A DNA stretch of 49,588 nt, from positions 1 through 49,588 of the forward strand of contig JAIQFY010000055.1 in NCBI GenBank assembly GCA_020072965.1, read 5' to 3'. Positions 7,051 through 16,401 of this stretch are shown here, one piece after another. Source of the DNA: Terriglobia bacterium (lineage in GTDB: Bacteria; Acidobacteriota; Terriglobia; JAIQFV01). Positions within the stretch are counted from its first letter, which is position 1. Each line of letters opens with the position of its first letter. Below the pieces are notes generated by a model. It made no database searches, had not been told where the DNA came from, and worked only from the letters and a program-made list of their open reading frames with translations. The position numbers and the translations under genes are program-made.

Positions 7051-8238
7051 ATGCCATCTGACGAACTTGCGCCGGTCATTATTTCAGGTGTCCGAACTCC
7101 CATCGGAAGATTTTTAGGTGGGTTGAAACCACTCTCTGCCGTCCAACTGGGCGCCATTGCTGTCAAGGCAGCCGTGGAGCGGGCAGGATTGGAGGCCAAT
7201 CAAATTGATGAATGCATCATGGGGAATGTGGTGCAAGCCGGGCTCGGTCAAAACCCGGCACGCCAAGCCGCCCTCGGCGGCGGACTGCTTCCCGAGGTCG
7301 GGGCCTTTACGGTCAACAAGGTTTGCGGCTCAGGGTTGAAGGCCGTGGGACTCGCCGCGCAGGCCATCCAGTGCGGGGACCAGGAAATCGTCGTTGCGGG
7401 CGGGATGGAATCAATGTCCAACACCCCTTACCTTATCCCCAAGCTTCGCGAGGGATACCGGCTGGGGAACGGCGAGGTCATTGATTCCATGATCCACGAC
7501 GGGCTGTGGGATGCCTACGAAGACTTCCACATGGGAATGACCGGCGAACTCGTCGCAGAAAGATACAGGGTCTCTCGCCAGGAAATGGACATGTACGCGC
7601 TCGACTCCCATCAAAAGGCAATTCGGGCCATCAAAGAGTGCCATTTTGAATCCCAGGTCGTTCCTGTTGAGATTGCCTCCAGGAAGGGGGCCACGGTCAT
7701 CAAGGTTGACGAAGGACCCCGTGAGGATTCTTCGTTGGAGGCACTGCGCGCACTCAAGCCGGTCTTCAAAAAGGACGGGACCGTTACGGCCGGCAACGCC
7801 CCGGGGATGAATGATGGCGCCGCCGCGTTGGTCATCACTTCAAAGAAGATGGCCGAGGCGCTCGGAAAGAAGTCGATGGCACGCATCGTCGGCCAGGCTA
7901 CAGCGGGACTGGAACCGAAATGGGTCATGATGACTCCGGTGCCCGCCGTGCAAAAACTCTTGCCCAAGATCGGTTGGAAAAAGGAAGAGGTCGATCTCTG
8001 GGAATTGAACGAGGCGTTTGCAGTGCAGTCGGTCGCCGTCGTCCGCGAGCTGGGGCTTGATCCCGGAAAGATCAACGTAAACGGCGGGGCGGTAGCGCTG
8101 GGCCATCCCATCGGGGCAAGCGGGCCCCGGATCCTGGTCACGCTGCTGCACGAACTGATTCGACGCGACCTGCACCGCGGCGTGGCGGCTCTCTGTATGG
8201 GCGGCGGCAACGGATTGGCCTTGGCCATCGAGCGATGA
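7051..8238 (+). CDS. Acetyl-CoA acetyltransferase (thiolase)
   Basis: A 395-residue degradative/biosynthetic-type thiolase condensing or cleaving acyl-CoA and acetyl-CoA. The acylated Cys is C92 in V-C-G-S-G-L-K; the catalytic His is H352 in G-H-P-I-G-A-S-G; the second Cys is C382 in C-M-G-G-G-N-G. Length and motifs fit AtoB/PhaA/FadA-type enzymes. ATG 7051 is chosen over ATG 7030 because GGAG lies six bases before it. A hydroxyacyl-CoA dehydrogenase gene (9691-10548) follows after the dienelactone hydrolase, consistent with short-chain acyl-CoA metabolism (acetoacetyl-CoA to hydroxybutyryl-CoA). Confidence 0.95.
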   Translation: MPSDELAPVIISGVRTPIGRFLGGLKPLSAVQLGAIAVKAAVERAGLEANQIDECIMGNVVQAGLGQNPARQAALGGGLLPEVGAFTVNKVCGSGLKAVGLAAQAIQCGDQEIVVAGGMESMSNTPYLIPKLREGYRLGNGEVIDSMIHDGLWDAYEDFHMGMTGELVAERYRVSRQEMDMYALDSHQKAIRAIKECHFESQVVPVEIASRKGATVIKVDEGPREDSSLEALRALKPVFKKDGTVTAGNAPGMNDGAAALVITSKKMAEALGKKSMARIVGQATAGLEPKWVMMTPVPAVQKLLPKIGWKKEEVDLWELNEAFAVQSVAVVRELGLDPGKINVNGGAVALGHPIGASGPRILVTLLHELIRRDLHRGVAALCMGGGNGLALAIER

Positions 8239-8240
8239 TT

Positions 8241-8573
8241 GGTAGCCGGGATCCGGCAAGGCGCCCGCCGCGGCGGGCGTCAACCTAAAGAGGATTGATT
8301 TTAGAGGCGGAGGGGGACGGTTTTGTCGAATCCCCCCAGCGGAAGCTGGGGGAAAGTTTAAGTACAGCCTACAAACTCGGGCTCTAAAAATAAACTACCC
8401 CTCCCCCAACCCGCGAAGCGGGTTGGGGGAGGGGAGATATTGAAAATGTGATCGCTGCTGTAGGCTGCAGTTGAATCATCCCCCGGCTTCCGCCGGGGGG
8501 ATTATGGACTGCTCGTTACTCCGCTCTCAGGTTGACGCCCGCCTCGGCGGGCGCCCGGCGGGATCCCGCTACC
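8241..8573. mobile_element. Long-TIR, MITE-like hairpin element of 333 bp
   Basis: Roughly 50-bp imperfect terminal inverted repeats: GGTAGCCGGGATCC then GGCGCCCGCCGCGGCGGGCG and TCAACCT at the left, and their near-complement at the right ending GGGATCCCGCTACC. It begins two bases after the thiolase stop. The interior carries three more GC-rich hairpins, including 8398-8434. No ORF is credible. Confidence 0.7.
8398..8434. terminator. 17-bp-stem hairpin, possible transcript end
   Basis: CCCCTCCCCCAACCCGC pairs perfectly with its complement across a GAA loop. There is no T-run, only GAGATATTG after it, so it is a strong hairpin but not a canonical intrinsic terminator. Confidence 0.45.
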
Positions 8574-8651
8574 CGAGCAGGCCTGGTCGTGCAGCGCTGT
8601 ATTCAATAGAACTAACTTCACATCCTCAGTAATTCACAAGGAGCATTTTAC

Positions 8652-9431
8652 ATGGCAACTTCTCAATGGATTCGAATCCGGTTGAAGGCGCTCGGTTTTA
8701 TGCTGGCGGCTCTGCTGTTGTTTTTGAATGTTTCGTGGGCGGCCGAAGTCAAAGGTGAAATGATCTCGTACAGGAGCGGCACCGAGACGATCAGCGGTTA
8801 CCTCGCCACTCCGTCCGGCGCAGGCCTTCATCCCGGCCTCGTCGTAATCCAGGAATGGTGGGGCCTGAATGATTGGGTCAAGGAACAAGCCCGCAATTTC
8901 GCCGCGCAAGGTTATGTGGCCCTGGCGCCGGACCTGTATCGAGGCAAGGTCGCGATGGACCCCACTATGGCTCACGAATTGAGCCGGGGCTTGCCCGACG
9001 ATCGCGCGCTGCGCGACCTGAAAGCCTCATTTGACTATCTGCAATCGCGAAAAGACGTCAAGAAATCCGCCATTGGTTCGGTCGGCTGGTGTATGGGGGG
9101 CGGACTCTCGCTCAAGCTAGCCCTCAATCAGCCCGGACTAAGGGCTTGCATTGTCAACTATGGCGCCCTGCCTACAGACACCTCCGCCATCGCCAAAATT
9201 ACAGCCCCCGTGTTGGGAAATTTCGGGGCCGAGGACCAGGGCATTCCCCCAGCCGCAGTGAACGCATTTGAAAAGGAGATGAGAGCCCAGAAGAAATGGA
9301 TTGATGTGAAGATTTACGCCGGTGCGGGCCATGCCTTTGAGAATCCGAATAATGCCCCGGGATACCGCCAGGAGGCCGCCAAAGACGCCTGGGAACGTAT
9401 GATCAAGTTCCTCAATGAGAATCTAAAGTAA
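8652..9431 (+). CDS. Exported dienelactone hydrolase family protein
   Basis: A 259-residue alpha/beta hydrolase with a signal peptide (basic start, hydrophobic run 13-27, likely cleavage after S-W-A-A). The dienelactone hydrolase Cys-His-Asp triad is visible: nucleophile C147 in G-W-C-M-G-G-G, D195 in G-A-E-D-Q-G, H227 in G-A-G-H-A-F. Also present is E68 in Q-E-W-W-G, the conserved Glu that activates the Cys. The true substrate is unknown; many members act on esters or lactones. AAGGAG lies 8 bases before the ATG. Its export separates its role from the cytoplasmic acyl-CoA enzymes on either side. Confidence 0.92.
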   Translation: MATSQWIRIRLKALGFMLAALLLFLNVSWAAEVKGEMISYRSGTETISGYLATPSGAGLHPGLVVIQEWWGLNDWVKEQARNFAAQGYVALAPDLYRGKVAMDPTMAHELSRGLPDDRALRDLKASFDYLQSRKDVKKSAIGSVGWCMGGGLSLKLALNQPGLRACIVNYGALPTDTSAIAKITAPVLGNFGAEDQGIPPAAVNAFEKEMRAQKKWIDVKIYAGAGHAFENPNNAPGYRQEAAKDAWERMIKFLNENLK

Positions 9432-9449
9432 ACATTTCTTTGCTGTACG

Positions 9450-9600
9450 GCCGAAGCCAGAGGCCAGAAGCCGGATACAGAGCCCCTGATCCAAAGATCG
9501 AACAGTTCATCCCGGTGAGAGAGTCCGGCTTCTGATCTCTGTCGTCTGGCTTCTGGCTTCCGGCCTCTGGCTTCTCCCTCCCGGCTCCCTCTCCCCTCAA
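9450..9600. repeat. Low-complexity intergenic tract
   Basis: Degenerate GGCTTCTGGCTTCCGGCCTCT words in one half and their complements in the other half (CAGAGGCCAGAAGCC). They could fold as a loose hairpin. No gene. Confidence 0.6.
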
Positions 9601-9620
9601 CTATTCTCCATCATTCGTCC

Positions 9621-9649
9621 TTGAACCCTCCTGCTGACACAGGTATCCT
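9621..9649 (+). promoter_or_regulatory. Predicted sigma-70 promoter for the hydroxyacyl-CoA dehydrogenase
   Basis: TTGAAC (9621-9626), 17-bp spacer, TATCCT (9644-9649), 42 bases upstream of the start codon. Confidence 0.45.
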
Positions 9650-9690
9650 ACCGTCGCTCGTTATTGATTCGACCAACCGGAGGCCTTCTT

Positions 9691-10548
9691 ATGTCACGTC
9701 CTATCGAGACGATCGGCGTTATCGGGGCTGGAACCATGGGAAACGGGATTGCCCAGGTGTGCGCCAGCGCGGGGCTGCATGTCCTCCTCAAAGACATCAA
9801 AGATGAACTGCTGGACCGCGGCCTGAAGACCATTGAAAAATCCCTTGCAAAATTTGTTGAGAAAGGGAAGCTGACTTCGGAACAAAAAGCGGCCGCCCTT
9901 AAGAATATCGGCACGACGCTGTCCTCTCAAGCGCTTGCCAGTTGCGATTTTGTTATTGAAGCCGCCAGCGAAAACTATGAAATCAAGAAGAAGATCCTTG
10001 AAGAGATGGACACGATCAGCCGCCCGGACGTGATCTTTGCGACCAACACTTCGTCTATTTCTATTACGCGGCTCGCTGCTGGGACCCGCCGGGCCGACAA
10101 ATTCATCGGAATGCACTTTATGAATCCCGTGCCGCTGATGACCCTGATTGAGATCATTCGCGGGATCGCGACCAGCGATGCCACTTTCGAGGCCACGAAA
10201 CTGCTTTCAGAGAAGGTCGGCAAGGTCCCCTGCGAGGTAAACGACTATCCCGGCTTTGTGTCCAATCGCGTGCTCATGCCGATGATCAATGAGGCGATAT
10301 ACTGCGTGATGGAAGGCGTCGGAAAGCCCGAATCGATCGACACCGTCATGAAGTTGGGGATGAACCATCCCATGGGCCCCCTTGCTTTAGCCGACTTGAT
10401 CGGGTTGGATGTTTGTCTTGACATCATGGAGGTCCTTTACGCCGGGTTCGCGGACTCAAAATACCGGCCTTGTCCGATTTTGAAGAAAATGGTCGCGGCC
10501 GGGAGGCTGGGTCGAAAAAGCGGGCAGGGGTTTTATACTTACTCCTAA
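9691..10548 (+). CDS. 3-hydroxybutyryl-CoA dehydrogenase
   Basis: A 285-residue NAD(P)-dependent 3-hydroxyacyl-CoA dehydrogenase of the short (non-FadB-fused) type. The nucleotide-binding motif is G-A-G-T-M-G (12-17). The catalytic pair is H142 in G-M-H-F-M-N-P together with the Glu of the I-E-I-I-R segment; the [11 protein letters not shown] motif marks the C-terminal dimer domain. It interconverts acetoacetyl-CoA and 3-hydroxybutyryl-CoA. The start at 9691 is supported by CGGAGG seven bases upstream; the frame is open further back to 9664. It pairs functionally with the thiolase at 7051. Confidence 0.94.
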   Translation: MSRPIETIGVIGAGTMGNGIAQVCASAGLHVLLKDIKDELLDRGLKTIEKSLAKFVEKGKLTSEQKAAALKNIGTTLSSQALASCDFVIEAASENYEIKKKILEEMDTISRPDVIFATNTSSISITRLAAGTRRADKFIGMHFMNPVPLMTLIEIIRGIATSDATFEATKLLSEKVGKVPCEVNDYPGFVSNRVLMPMINEAIYCVMEGVGKPESIDTVMKLGMNHPMGPLALADLIGLDVCLDIMEVLYAGFADSKYRPCPILKKMVAAGRLGRKSGQGFYTYS

Positions 10549-10646
10549 CTCCAGGGAAAGACTGGAGAGACCAACAATTTTGTTGCTTGGGTTCGGCGCG
10601 TCCTATATTATTTGTTTGTTCGATCGTTGGACGCTGAGTGTGGGTT

Positions 10647-11744
10647 ATGATCCTTTGTCAAAAATGTGCCGCGGTGAACCAATTCGGTCAAGAGTTGTGT
10701 GCCAAGTGCGGGACACGGCTGATGATCACGGCACCGCAGTACGAACAGGAAAGACCCTCCGTTCAACCCCTTGAGGAACACCTCCTCGAACGCATTTCGA
10801 CCCTGGAATATGAACATACCAAGCTCGGCGAGCGCATCGCTCAACTCACCGAAGTCGTCAACAAGCTGGTCTCGGGTAACTTTTACGATCACAAGATGAT
10901 CGAAGCCATTTCCGTGGCGTTGCAGAAGGCGCGCGTCGTGGCGGGAAAGACGCTGGAAAATCTGTGGCGCGAGCGCGTGCTCGATTATCGTGAGGAAAGC
11001 GCCCGCCGGGATCACTTTTCCGCGCGCAAGCCACGGATCCTGCAGCTCTCTCCTGAGAAGCAGCGCCCCCTCGTCAAGACCAAGCTCAACGAAGCAGAGT
11101 CTCTGCTCTTTGGAGCCAGCCATTCCAAGGAGGGCTTGCGGTTGCTTCGGGGACTGATGCGCCGGGAACCGAAGAATTATGAACTGGCCTTCCTCCTGAG
11201 CGAGTATTTCTACTCCATGAATCGCTTTGCCGAGGCCGCCCAATATTTGAAAAAGGCGTTGACGACCAACCCCCAGCATTTCGATTCCATCCTTCTCTGG
11301 GGGGTAATGCTAACCAACGGGGGACGTTACGCGGAGGCTGAAGACGTGCTGCGGACGGCGCTCGGATTGCGCGCCGATTCTCACATCGCCCACCTGACTC
11401 TGGGCGCGGTGTGCGCTTCCCAGGGACAACAGCAGAAAGCAAAGCATCATCTCACGAAGGCGGTGGGATTGGCCCCCTCTTCTTCCATGTATTTTACCGC
11501 CGGGGAGATTTCGTCCAACTTCGGCTGGCAAAAAGACGCGATTCATTTTTACAAGAAGGCCATTCAGATCGACCCGACATTCGACGAGGCCTTCTACAAA
11601 CTCGGCTTGATCTATCTCAAAAACCACCGCACGCGTGTTGCTGAGAAGTATTTGAGAACGGCCTATCAACTCAACCCCCAGGAAGCGCGTTACCGGGATG
11701 CCCTGAAAGCGCATTCAAAACGGCAGGCACGGCAGCAATCGTGA
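10647..11744 (+). CDS. Zinc-ribbon, coiled-coil and TPR protein
   Basis: A 365-residue cytoplasmic protein of unknown function. It opens with a zinc ribbon (C-Q-K-C near 4-7, C-A-K-C near 18-21), followed by a predicted coiled coil (about 45-85, heptad leucines). From about 140 on it has tetratricopeptide repeats, with R-F-A-E-A-A-Q-Y-L-K-K-A-L, R-Y-A-E-A-E-D-V-L-R-T-A-L and K-D-A-I-H-F-Y-K-K-A-I as clear helix-A/B units. This is a scaffold architecture, with no enzyme motif. ATG 10647 is preferred over GTG 10638 because the zinc ribbon begins immediately after it. recA follows 130 bp downstream. Confidence 0.82.
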   Translation: MILCQKCAAVNQFGQELCAKCGTRLMITAPQYEQERPSVQPLEEHLLERISTLEYEHTKLGERIAQLTEVVNKLVSGNFYDHKMIEAISVALQKARVVAGKTLENLWRERVLDYREESARRDHFSARKPRILQLSPEKQRPLVKTKLNEAESLLFGASHSKEGLRLLRGLMRREPKNYELAFLLSEYFYSMNRFAEAAQYLKKALTTNPQHFDSILLWGVMLTNGGRYAEAEDVLRTALGLRADSHIAHLTLGAVCASQGQQQKAKHHLTKAVGLAPSSSMYFTAGEISSNFGWQKDAIHFYKKAIQIDPTFDEAFYKLGLIYLKNHRTRVAEKYLRTAYQLNPQEARYRDALKAHSKRQARQQS

Positions 11745-11874
11745 GTGTTGAGCCGTCAGCAGCTCTCTCCCCAGTTTCCTCCCCAACCCGCCGGAGGCTA
11801 CCGGACGGGTGAACAAAAACTGAAAGGGCGCGGCCACATCCAACCAGACACGACCAGGGTGAGAAGGAGTCATT

Positions 11875-12879
11875 ATGGCAGAGGAGCGAGATGAAGTTCG
11901 AGAAAACCGCGATCGGGCAATCGAGGTCGCTCTCACTCAAATCGAGAAGCAGTTCGGAAAAGGCTCCATCATGCGACTGGGAGTGAAAGAGGCGCTGGTG
12001 TCTGTCCCGGCAATCCCCACCGGCTGCCTCTCCTTCGACGCTGCCCTGGGTGTCGGCGGTTTCCCCCGAGGGCGCGTCATCGAGGTGTTTGGTCCGGAAT
12101 CCAGCGGCAAGACGACCGTGGCGCTGCACGTGGTTGCAGAAGCTCAGAAGCGGGGCGGAATGGCTGCTTTTATTGATGCTGAGCACGCCATGGATGCCAA
12201 GTACGCGAAAAGACTCGGGGTGGATGTTGACAATCTGCTCGTTTCCCAGCCTGACTCCGGGGAACAGGCCCTGGAGATTGCCGAGGTGTTGATTCGCAGC
12301 AGCGCGGTGGACGTCGTTGTCGTCGATTCGGTCGCCGCCCTGGTTCCCCGTGCCGAACTCGAAGGGGAAATGGGCGATGCCCAGATGGGCTTGCAGGCTC
12401 GCCTGATGTCGCAAGCCATGCGGAAGCTCAAGGGGATTGTTTCCAAGTCGAAAACCTGCCTGATTTTCATCAACCAGCTTCGTGAAAAGATCGGGGTCAT
12501 GTTCGGCAACCCGGATAACCGCACTCGCGTTAAGATTGTGAAGAACAAGCTGGCTTCCCCCTTCCGGGAGGCGGAATTTGACATCCTTTACGGCGAAGGT
12601 ATTTCGCGGGAGGGCGACCTGATCGATCTTGCCGTTGAGAAGAACATCCTCGAAAAGAGCGGCGCCTGGTTCTCCTACCAGGGAGAGCGGATGGGTCAGG
12701 GACGTGAAAATGTGAAGGCGTTCCTGCGTGAGAATGCCGACGTGACCAGCAAAATTGAAAGTGCCGTGAGAAAAGCTGTGGGTCTGGAGACGAAAACAGA
12801 GCCCTCCCCAGTACCGGCAACCCCAGTTGCCGGAACACCTCCTGCCGCCTCCGCTCGAGGCAAATCGGCACGTTCTTAG
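11875..12879 (+). CDS. recA: RecA recombinase with an internal gap of about 32 residues
   Basis: RecA by every landmark: Walker [10 protein letters not shown] (73-81), Walker B V-V-V-V-D-S (147-152), loop L1 [14 protein letters not shown], then [16 protein letters not shown] (198-213). The protein then jumps from G-N-P-D (214) to N-R-T-R-V-K (215 on). By my recollection of E. coli RecA, residues equivalent to about 208-239 are absent: the rest of loop L2 (T-T-T-G-G) and the K-F-Y-A-S-V-R-L-D-I-R-R strand. Reading frame and the rest of the C-domain are intact, with an Ala/Pro-rich tail. At 334 residues it is shorter than the usual 345-355 despite that tail. GAAGGAG precedes the ATG. No recX follows. 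Confidence 0.95.
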   Translation: MAEERDEVRENRDRAIEVALTQIEKQFGKGSIMRLGVKEALVSVPAIPTGCLSFDAALGVGGFPRGRVIEVFGPESSGKTTVALHVVAEAQKRGGMAAFIDAEHAMDAKYAKRLGVDVDNLLVSQPDSGEQALEIAEVLIRSSAVDVVVVDSVAALVPRAELEGEMGDAQMGLQARLMSQAMRKLKGIVSKSKTCLIFINQLREKIGVMFGNPDNRTRVKIVKNKLASPFREAEFDILYGEGISREGDLIDLAVEKNILEKSGAWFSYQGERMGQGRENVKAFLRENADVTSKIESAVRKAVGLETKTEPSPVPATPVAGTPPAASARGKSARS

Positions 12880-12987
12880 CCGTGAGCGGCGGTCGGGTTT
12901 CGCCCGTCCCAGGAAAAAACCTGTCTTTTGTGACCTTGGACACATCACAAGCGCTTGTTTTTGTGTTACATGATTGAGCTGACCTTG

Positions 12988-12996
12988 TGTTATGAT
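12988..12996 (+). promoter_or_regulatory. Possible extended -10 promoter for the PBP gene
   Basis: TGT followed by TATGAT, an extended -10 pattern, 69 bases before the start codon. No good -35 hexamer is present. Confidence 0.3.
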
Positions 12997-13064
12997 TCCG
13001 CCGAATTTGGTGGAGTTACGACAGCAAAGCCTCAACGAAAAAAGAAGGAGAGGTTCCACGAGCA

Positions 13065-14267
13065 ATGAATCTAAAACTCGCGAGATATTTTTTCGGAGGA
13101 CTTGTTGCCCTATGCTTGTTGTTTGAGCCTTTGTTAATGAGCTTCTCTGCAATTCGAACCACCCAGTCCAACCCGACGGCCACGAAACAAAAGTCAAGAA
13201 CCCACCATAAAACCACAAAAAAGGCCCTGCCCTCGACCGCAAAGGCGCCCAAAAAGACGGTCGCCCGGGTGCGGCGTGGCAGGATCCGGGTGGTTGACCC
13301 CACCATCGGCGACACGGTGGAGGGTGAGGACTTGGCCGTACGTCGCGCCTCTGTAGATGCCTTGGGGCATATTGATGGCAGCGTGGTCGTGGCGGATCCC
13401 TCAAATGGAAGGATTCTCTCCATTGTTAACCAGAAGGTGGCGCTAACCACTGCCTACCAACCCTGCTCTACCTTCAAACTGCTCGTTTCACTGGCAGGTC
13501 TGTCGGAAGGGGTGTTCAGCAAAGATTCGGAGTTCAAGTGTCCCACACACCACCGCGGGTATCTCAATCTGACTGATGCGCTGGCGTATTCGTGTAACGA
13601 ATATTTCCAAAACGTAGGCGAGCGCCTTGGGTTTGATCGGGTCAAGCGATACGCCCAGCAGTTTGGATTTGGCGAGCTTGCCGGCCTCGATATCCAGGGT
13701 GAACGGCCTGGGTTCTTCCCCAGTGAGATCGATGATGAATGGGTCAGAAAGCTTTCCAGCCATGGCCAATTCATCGGGGTGACTCCACTGGAAATGGCTG
13801 CCTTTGTTTCTTCCCTGGCCAATGGCGGCACCCTTTATTACCTTCAGTACCCACGCACCCCTGAAGAAATCGCCAGTTTTGAACCTAAAATAAAACGACA
13901 ATTGGACATTTCCAATCTGTTGCCGGACTTGAAGGAAGGGATGAGTGGCTCGGTCACTTACGGTTCGGGCAAGCACGCCTACGACCCGTTGGAGCCGGTT
14001 TACGGCAAGACCGGCAGCTGCAGTGGACAGGGGACTCATCTGGGCTGGTTTGTTTCCTATGCCGGTGATTCTGAACGCCAGCTCGTCATTGTGGTGTTGA
14101 CTCGCGGGTCACTCCGCACTGAAGGGCCCTTTGCAGCCGGGGTGGCTGGAAAGATTTATCGAGAACTTTCTCAACAGAAGTACTTTGCAAGACGGGAGGA
14201 AAAGTCGAATCCCACGGGTGTCGCCAACGACAATCTTTCTCCCAATAGTCGCATCAACGAGCGTTAA
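13065..14267 (+). CDS. Penicillin-binding-protein transpeptidase domain, membrane anchored
   Basis: A 400-residue protein with an N-terminal membrane anchor (about 8-30), then a Lys/Thr-rich basic linker (33-72), then a penicillin-binding transpeptidase domain. The three active-site motifs are present: S135-T-F-K138, S176-C-N178 and K315-T-G-S. There is no glycosyltransferase or PBP dimerisation domain, so it is shorter than class A or B PBPs and resembles a minimal D,D-transpeptidase or class D-like penicillin-binding fold. It probably acts on peptidoglycan in the periplasm. AAGGAGAGG lies 13 bases before the ATG. An intrinsic terminator follows at 14328. Confidence 0.88.
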   Translation: MNLKLARYFFGGLVALCLLFEPLLMSFSAIRTTQSNPTATKQKSRTHHKTTKKALPSTAKAPKKTVARVRRGRIRVVDPTIGDTVEGEDLAVRRASVDALGHIDGSVVVADPSNGRILSIVNQKVALTTAYQPCSTFKLLVSLAGLSEGVFSKDSEFKCPTHHRGYLNLTDALAYSCNEYFQNVGERLGFDRVKRYAQQFGFGELAGLDIQGERPGFFPSEIDDEWVRKLSSHGQFIGVTPLEMAAFVSSLANGGTLYYLQYPRTPEEIASFEPKIKRQLDISNLLPDLKEGMSGSVTYGSGKHAYDPLEPVYGKTGSCSGQGTHLGWFVSYAGDSERQLVIVVLTRGSLRTEGPFAAGVAGKIYRELSQQKYFARREEKSNPTGVANDNLSPNSRINER

Positions 14268-14327
14268 CGGAAGGAAGTTACAAGCCCAATCGAATCAGAC
14301 ATTCGCCCTGAGAAATCGAGGTCATGA

Positions 14328-14355
14328 CCCCGAGTTTCTCGGGGCGTTCTTGTTT
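14328..14355 (+). terminator. Rho-independent terminator after the PBP gene
   Basis: CCCCGAG pairs with CTCGGGG across a TTT loop, followed by CGTTCTTGTTT. Confidence 0.75.
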
Positions 14356-14470
14356 GAGGCGGGGTTCGCGGCCTGAGTAATCATTCCATAAATACGGTGA
14401 CGCATTTGGAGTGAGCAAGCCTGCCTGCGCTTTGGCTCGGCGCAGCTTGCTGATCCGAAGGAAAGCGTTC

Positions 14471-14528
14471 AAAGCGAGCTTCGCCCTCCGAAAGCGGCAG
14501 CAAACTGCCGTCCTTCAATTAGGCCCTC
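14471..14528. repeat. 58-bp direct repeat, copy 1
   Basis: AAAGCGAGCTTCGCCCTCCG, then AAAGCGGCAGCAAACTGCCG, ending CAATTAGGCCCT. Nearly identical to 14900-14957. The 790-bp gap 14268-15060 otherwise holds no recognisable gene, only fragments such as CTCGGCGCAGCTTGC. Confidence 0.8.
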
Positions 14529-14899
14529 AAAGGGATTGGAGAAAAGACCGATAGACTCTTCTCCAAACCATCTGAGCCAAATTGAAAACCAACATCCCTG
14601 GCTCTGACGATGAATTCATATAGGAACTGGCGGAGGTGAAGGACTTCCCCGACCTGGTTGGGCAATCTCAAATCTCAAATTTGAGATCGAAAACCGGTTT
14701 GTAGCGGGGTCGGAAGAAAGGTGTACTGAGCAGTGCAAGTGGGAGACAAGGCTTGAATCTCAAGTTGACGAAGCTATGGCCTGGAGAAGGGAAATCTCAC
14801 AATTTTCCAAGTATAGACTCTCCCACTCGGAACCTTCCCACCCCAGGATAGAGGATTGGCAGCTTTGGACTGCGCAAGCTCGCATGGGGTATGTTCGGT

Positions 14900-14957
14900 A
14901 AAGCGAGCTTCGCCCTCCGAAAGCGGCAGCAAACTGCCGCACTCCAATTAGGCCCTA
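14900..14957. repeat. 58-bp direct repeat, copy 2
   Basis: Second copy of 14471-14528, same orientation, about 429 bp apart. Each copy contains a CGGCAGCAAACTGCCG hairpin. Confidence 0.8.
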
Positions 14958-15060
14958 TCCATGTTTTGGGGAATAGTCTAACGGGTGCCAAACTCAACAA
15001 CGAACTCCCCGGAGGTGAGGCTACGAGGGTTCACTTGGCCTCCATCCCAAGTCGGGGAGA

Positions 15061-15330
15061 TTAGGCCTTCGGCTTTGCTGGCTCCTGGCCCTGATGCTCG
15101 GCGCACCACTTCGAATTGATCTCAATATACTTCTGATGCTGCTCCGGTAATTCATCCAGGGGAAAAATGGCCTGCGGCGGACACACCGGCTGACAGGCTC
15201 CACAATCGATGCACTCATCGGGATGAATCACCAACTGCTCTCCAGCATCGTAGAAGCACTCGACAGGGCACACGGCCACGCATGCGGTATCCTTCACCCC
15301 GATGCATGGCTCAGCAACAATATACGCCAT
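15061..15330 (-). CDS. Two-cluster ferredoxin (7Fe/8Fe type)
   Basis: An 89-residue bacterial ferredoxin. The N-terminal half has [19 protein letters not shown], the spacing seen in Thermus/Azotobacter-type [3Fe-4S][4Fe-4S] ferredoxins. The second half has C-I-D-C-G-A-C-x-x-V-C-P, a standard [4Fe-4S] site. The tail (about 60-89) is the family's usual extension, rich in charged residues. It is a soluble electron carrier whose redox partner is not apparent locally. Single-gene unit. Confidence 0.95.
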   Translation of the reverse strand: MAYIVAEPCIGVKDTACVAVCPVECFYDAGEQLVIHPDECIDCGACQPVCPPQAIFPLDELPEQHQKYIEINSKWCAEHQGQEPAKPKA

Positions 15331-15456
15331 AGATTCTCTCCTTTAAAATTAAGTAGGGCGGACCCTCCCACGCCCCAGGAAACTCCCGCGCCCGAATCCG
15401 CTAGATTAATTTCGCATCAAGCGCTTGTCAAGTTATATGACTCAAGTCACATGCAG

Positions 15457-16065
15457 CTAGGCCGCTGGAGGATGCATCCTGTTGAAAAATCGCCAGCTGC
15501 CCGGCAACAACATCGCTGCCAGGACAATCTTATAGAGGTCGCCAATTAAGAATGGCCATAATCCCAGGGTGACAGCTTGCATCCAGTCCACTCGCAGCAC
15601 CCATTTCAGCCAAGGGAGACCCACTCCAAGGATGGCGAAATTCCCCAGAAAAACCATCACAAAAGCAGATCCCAATCTCTTTCCAAAACCCCGGTCGGCC
15701 ATCCACCCCACAATTCCGGCCGCCACGACAAATCCCGCCAGATACCCCCCCGTGGGCCCAAGCAGCCGGGCGACCCCCCATGTAGTCCCCGGGGCGAACA
15801 CCGGCAGCCCCGCCAACCCCTGGGCGAGATAGACCAGTTGAACAGAAACCGCCATCCGCATCCCCAGGAGTCCTGAAAGCAGGAGAACCGCAAGAGTCTG
15901 GCCGGTGACTGGAACCGGTGTAAAGGGTAGGGGCAAGGCCAATCGCGACGAGAGGGCCATCAACCCGCTACAGCCAAGCACAAGTAACCCCTTCGTCAGT
16001 AAATTGACCTCTGGGAAAAAAAGCTCAAAGAAGTTGTTGCGCCGCAAAGTCAAGCTAGGGGTCAT
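15457..16065 (-). CDS. bioY: BioY biotin transporter
   Basis: A 202-residue membrane protein of the BioY family, the S component of energy-coupling-factor biotin uptake. The F-T-P-V-P-V-T-G-Q-T family signature follows the first membrane span, and the G-P-T-G-G-Y-L-x-G-F motif follows near the middle. Six membrane segments are predicted by eye. The ATG at 16065 has GAGG five bases upstream; the longer frame to 16158 adds 31 polar residues not typical of BioY. No bioM/bioN ATPase or T component is adjacent, so it may work alone or with a shared ECF module. Confidence 0.92.
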   Translation of the reverse strand: MTPSLTLRRNNFFELFFPEVNLLTKGLLVLGCSGLMALSSRLALPLPFTPVPVTGQTLAVLLLSGLLGMRMAVSVQLVYLAQGLAGLPVFAPGTTWGVARLLGPTGGYLAGFVVAAGIVGWMADRGFGKRLGSAFVMVFLGNFAILGVGLPWLKWVLRVDWMQAVTLGLWPFLIGDLYKIVLAAMLLPGSWRFFNRMHPPAA

Positions 16066-16401
16066 GAGAACCTCAATGAATATGGCGTGGCATCGATTAT
16101 TAACGGCCCGATCAGAACTTGAACTTCTGTCCTTATTTGGTGATTTTGCCCTCTTCATCCTTCAAGGAAGGAACCCGGATGATAGACCGAGGCCATTGAA
16201 TTTGCAACGGCTTTTCGGAGAAGCAGTTGCCAGTTCTCAGTGGTCAGTTGCCAGTGAACAGAAATCAAAAGTTAGAAATACGAGGAAAGAGGTTAGAAGT
16301 GCGACACAAGTATAGAAGATTTCCGACGAAGAGGATATTGAAATGGCAATGGCCGGGATTGAACTTGGAACCTTGAACTTGGAACTTTGAACTTTTCCAT
16401 T

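Noticed and set aside
7611-8283. Minus-strand open frames over the thiolase
   Set aside because: Shadows of a well-supported thiolase gene.
11671-13404. Long minus-strand open frame (577 codons) across recA and the PBP start
   Set aside because: It is antisense to recA, which carries clear motifs; the translation is low-complexity and family-free, and there is no ribosome-binding site.
15331-15456. Biotin-related riboswitch or BirA site before bioY
   Set aside because: The region is downstream of bioY; its upstream side shows no BirA-like inverted repeat.
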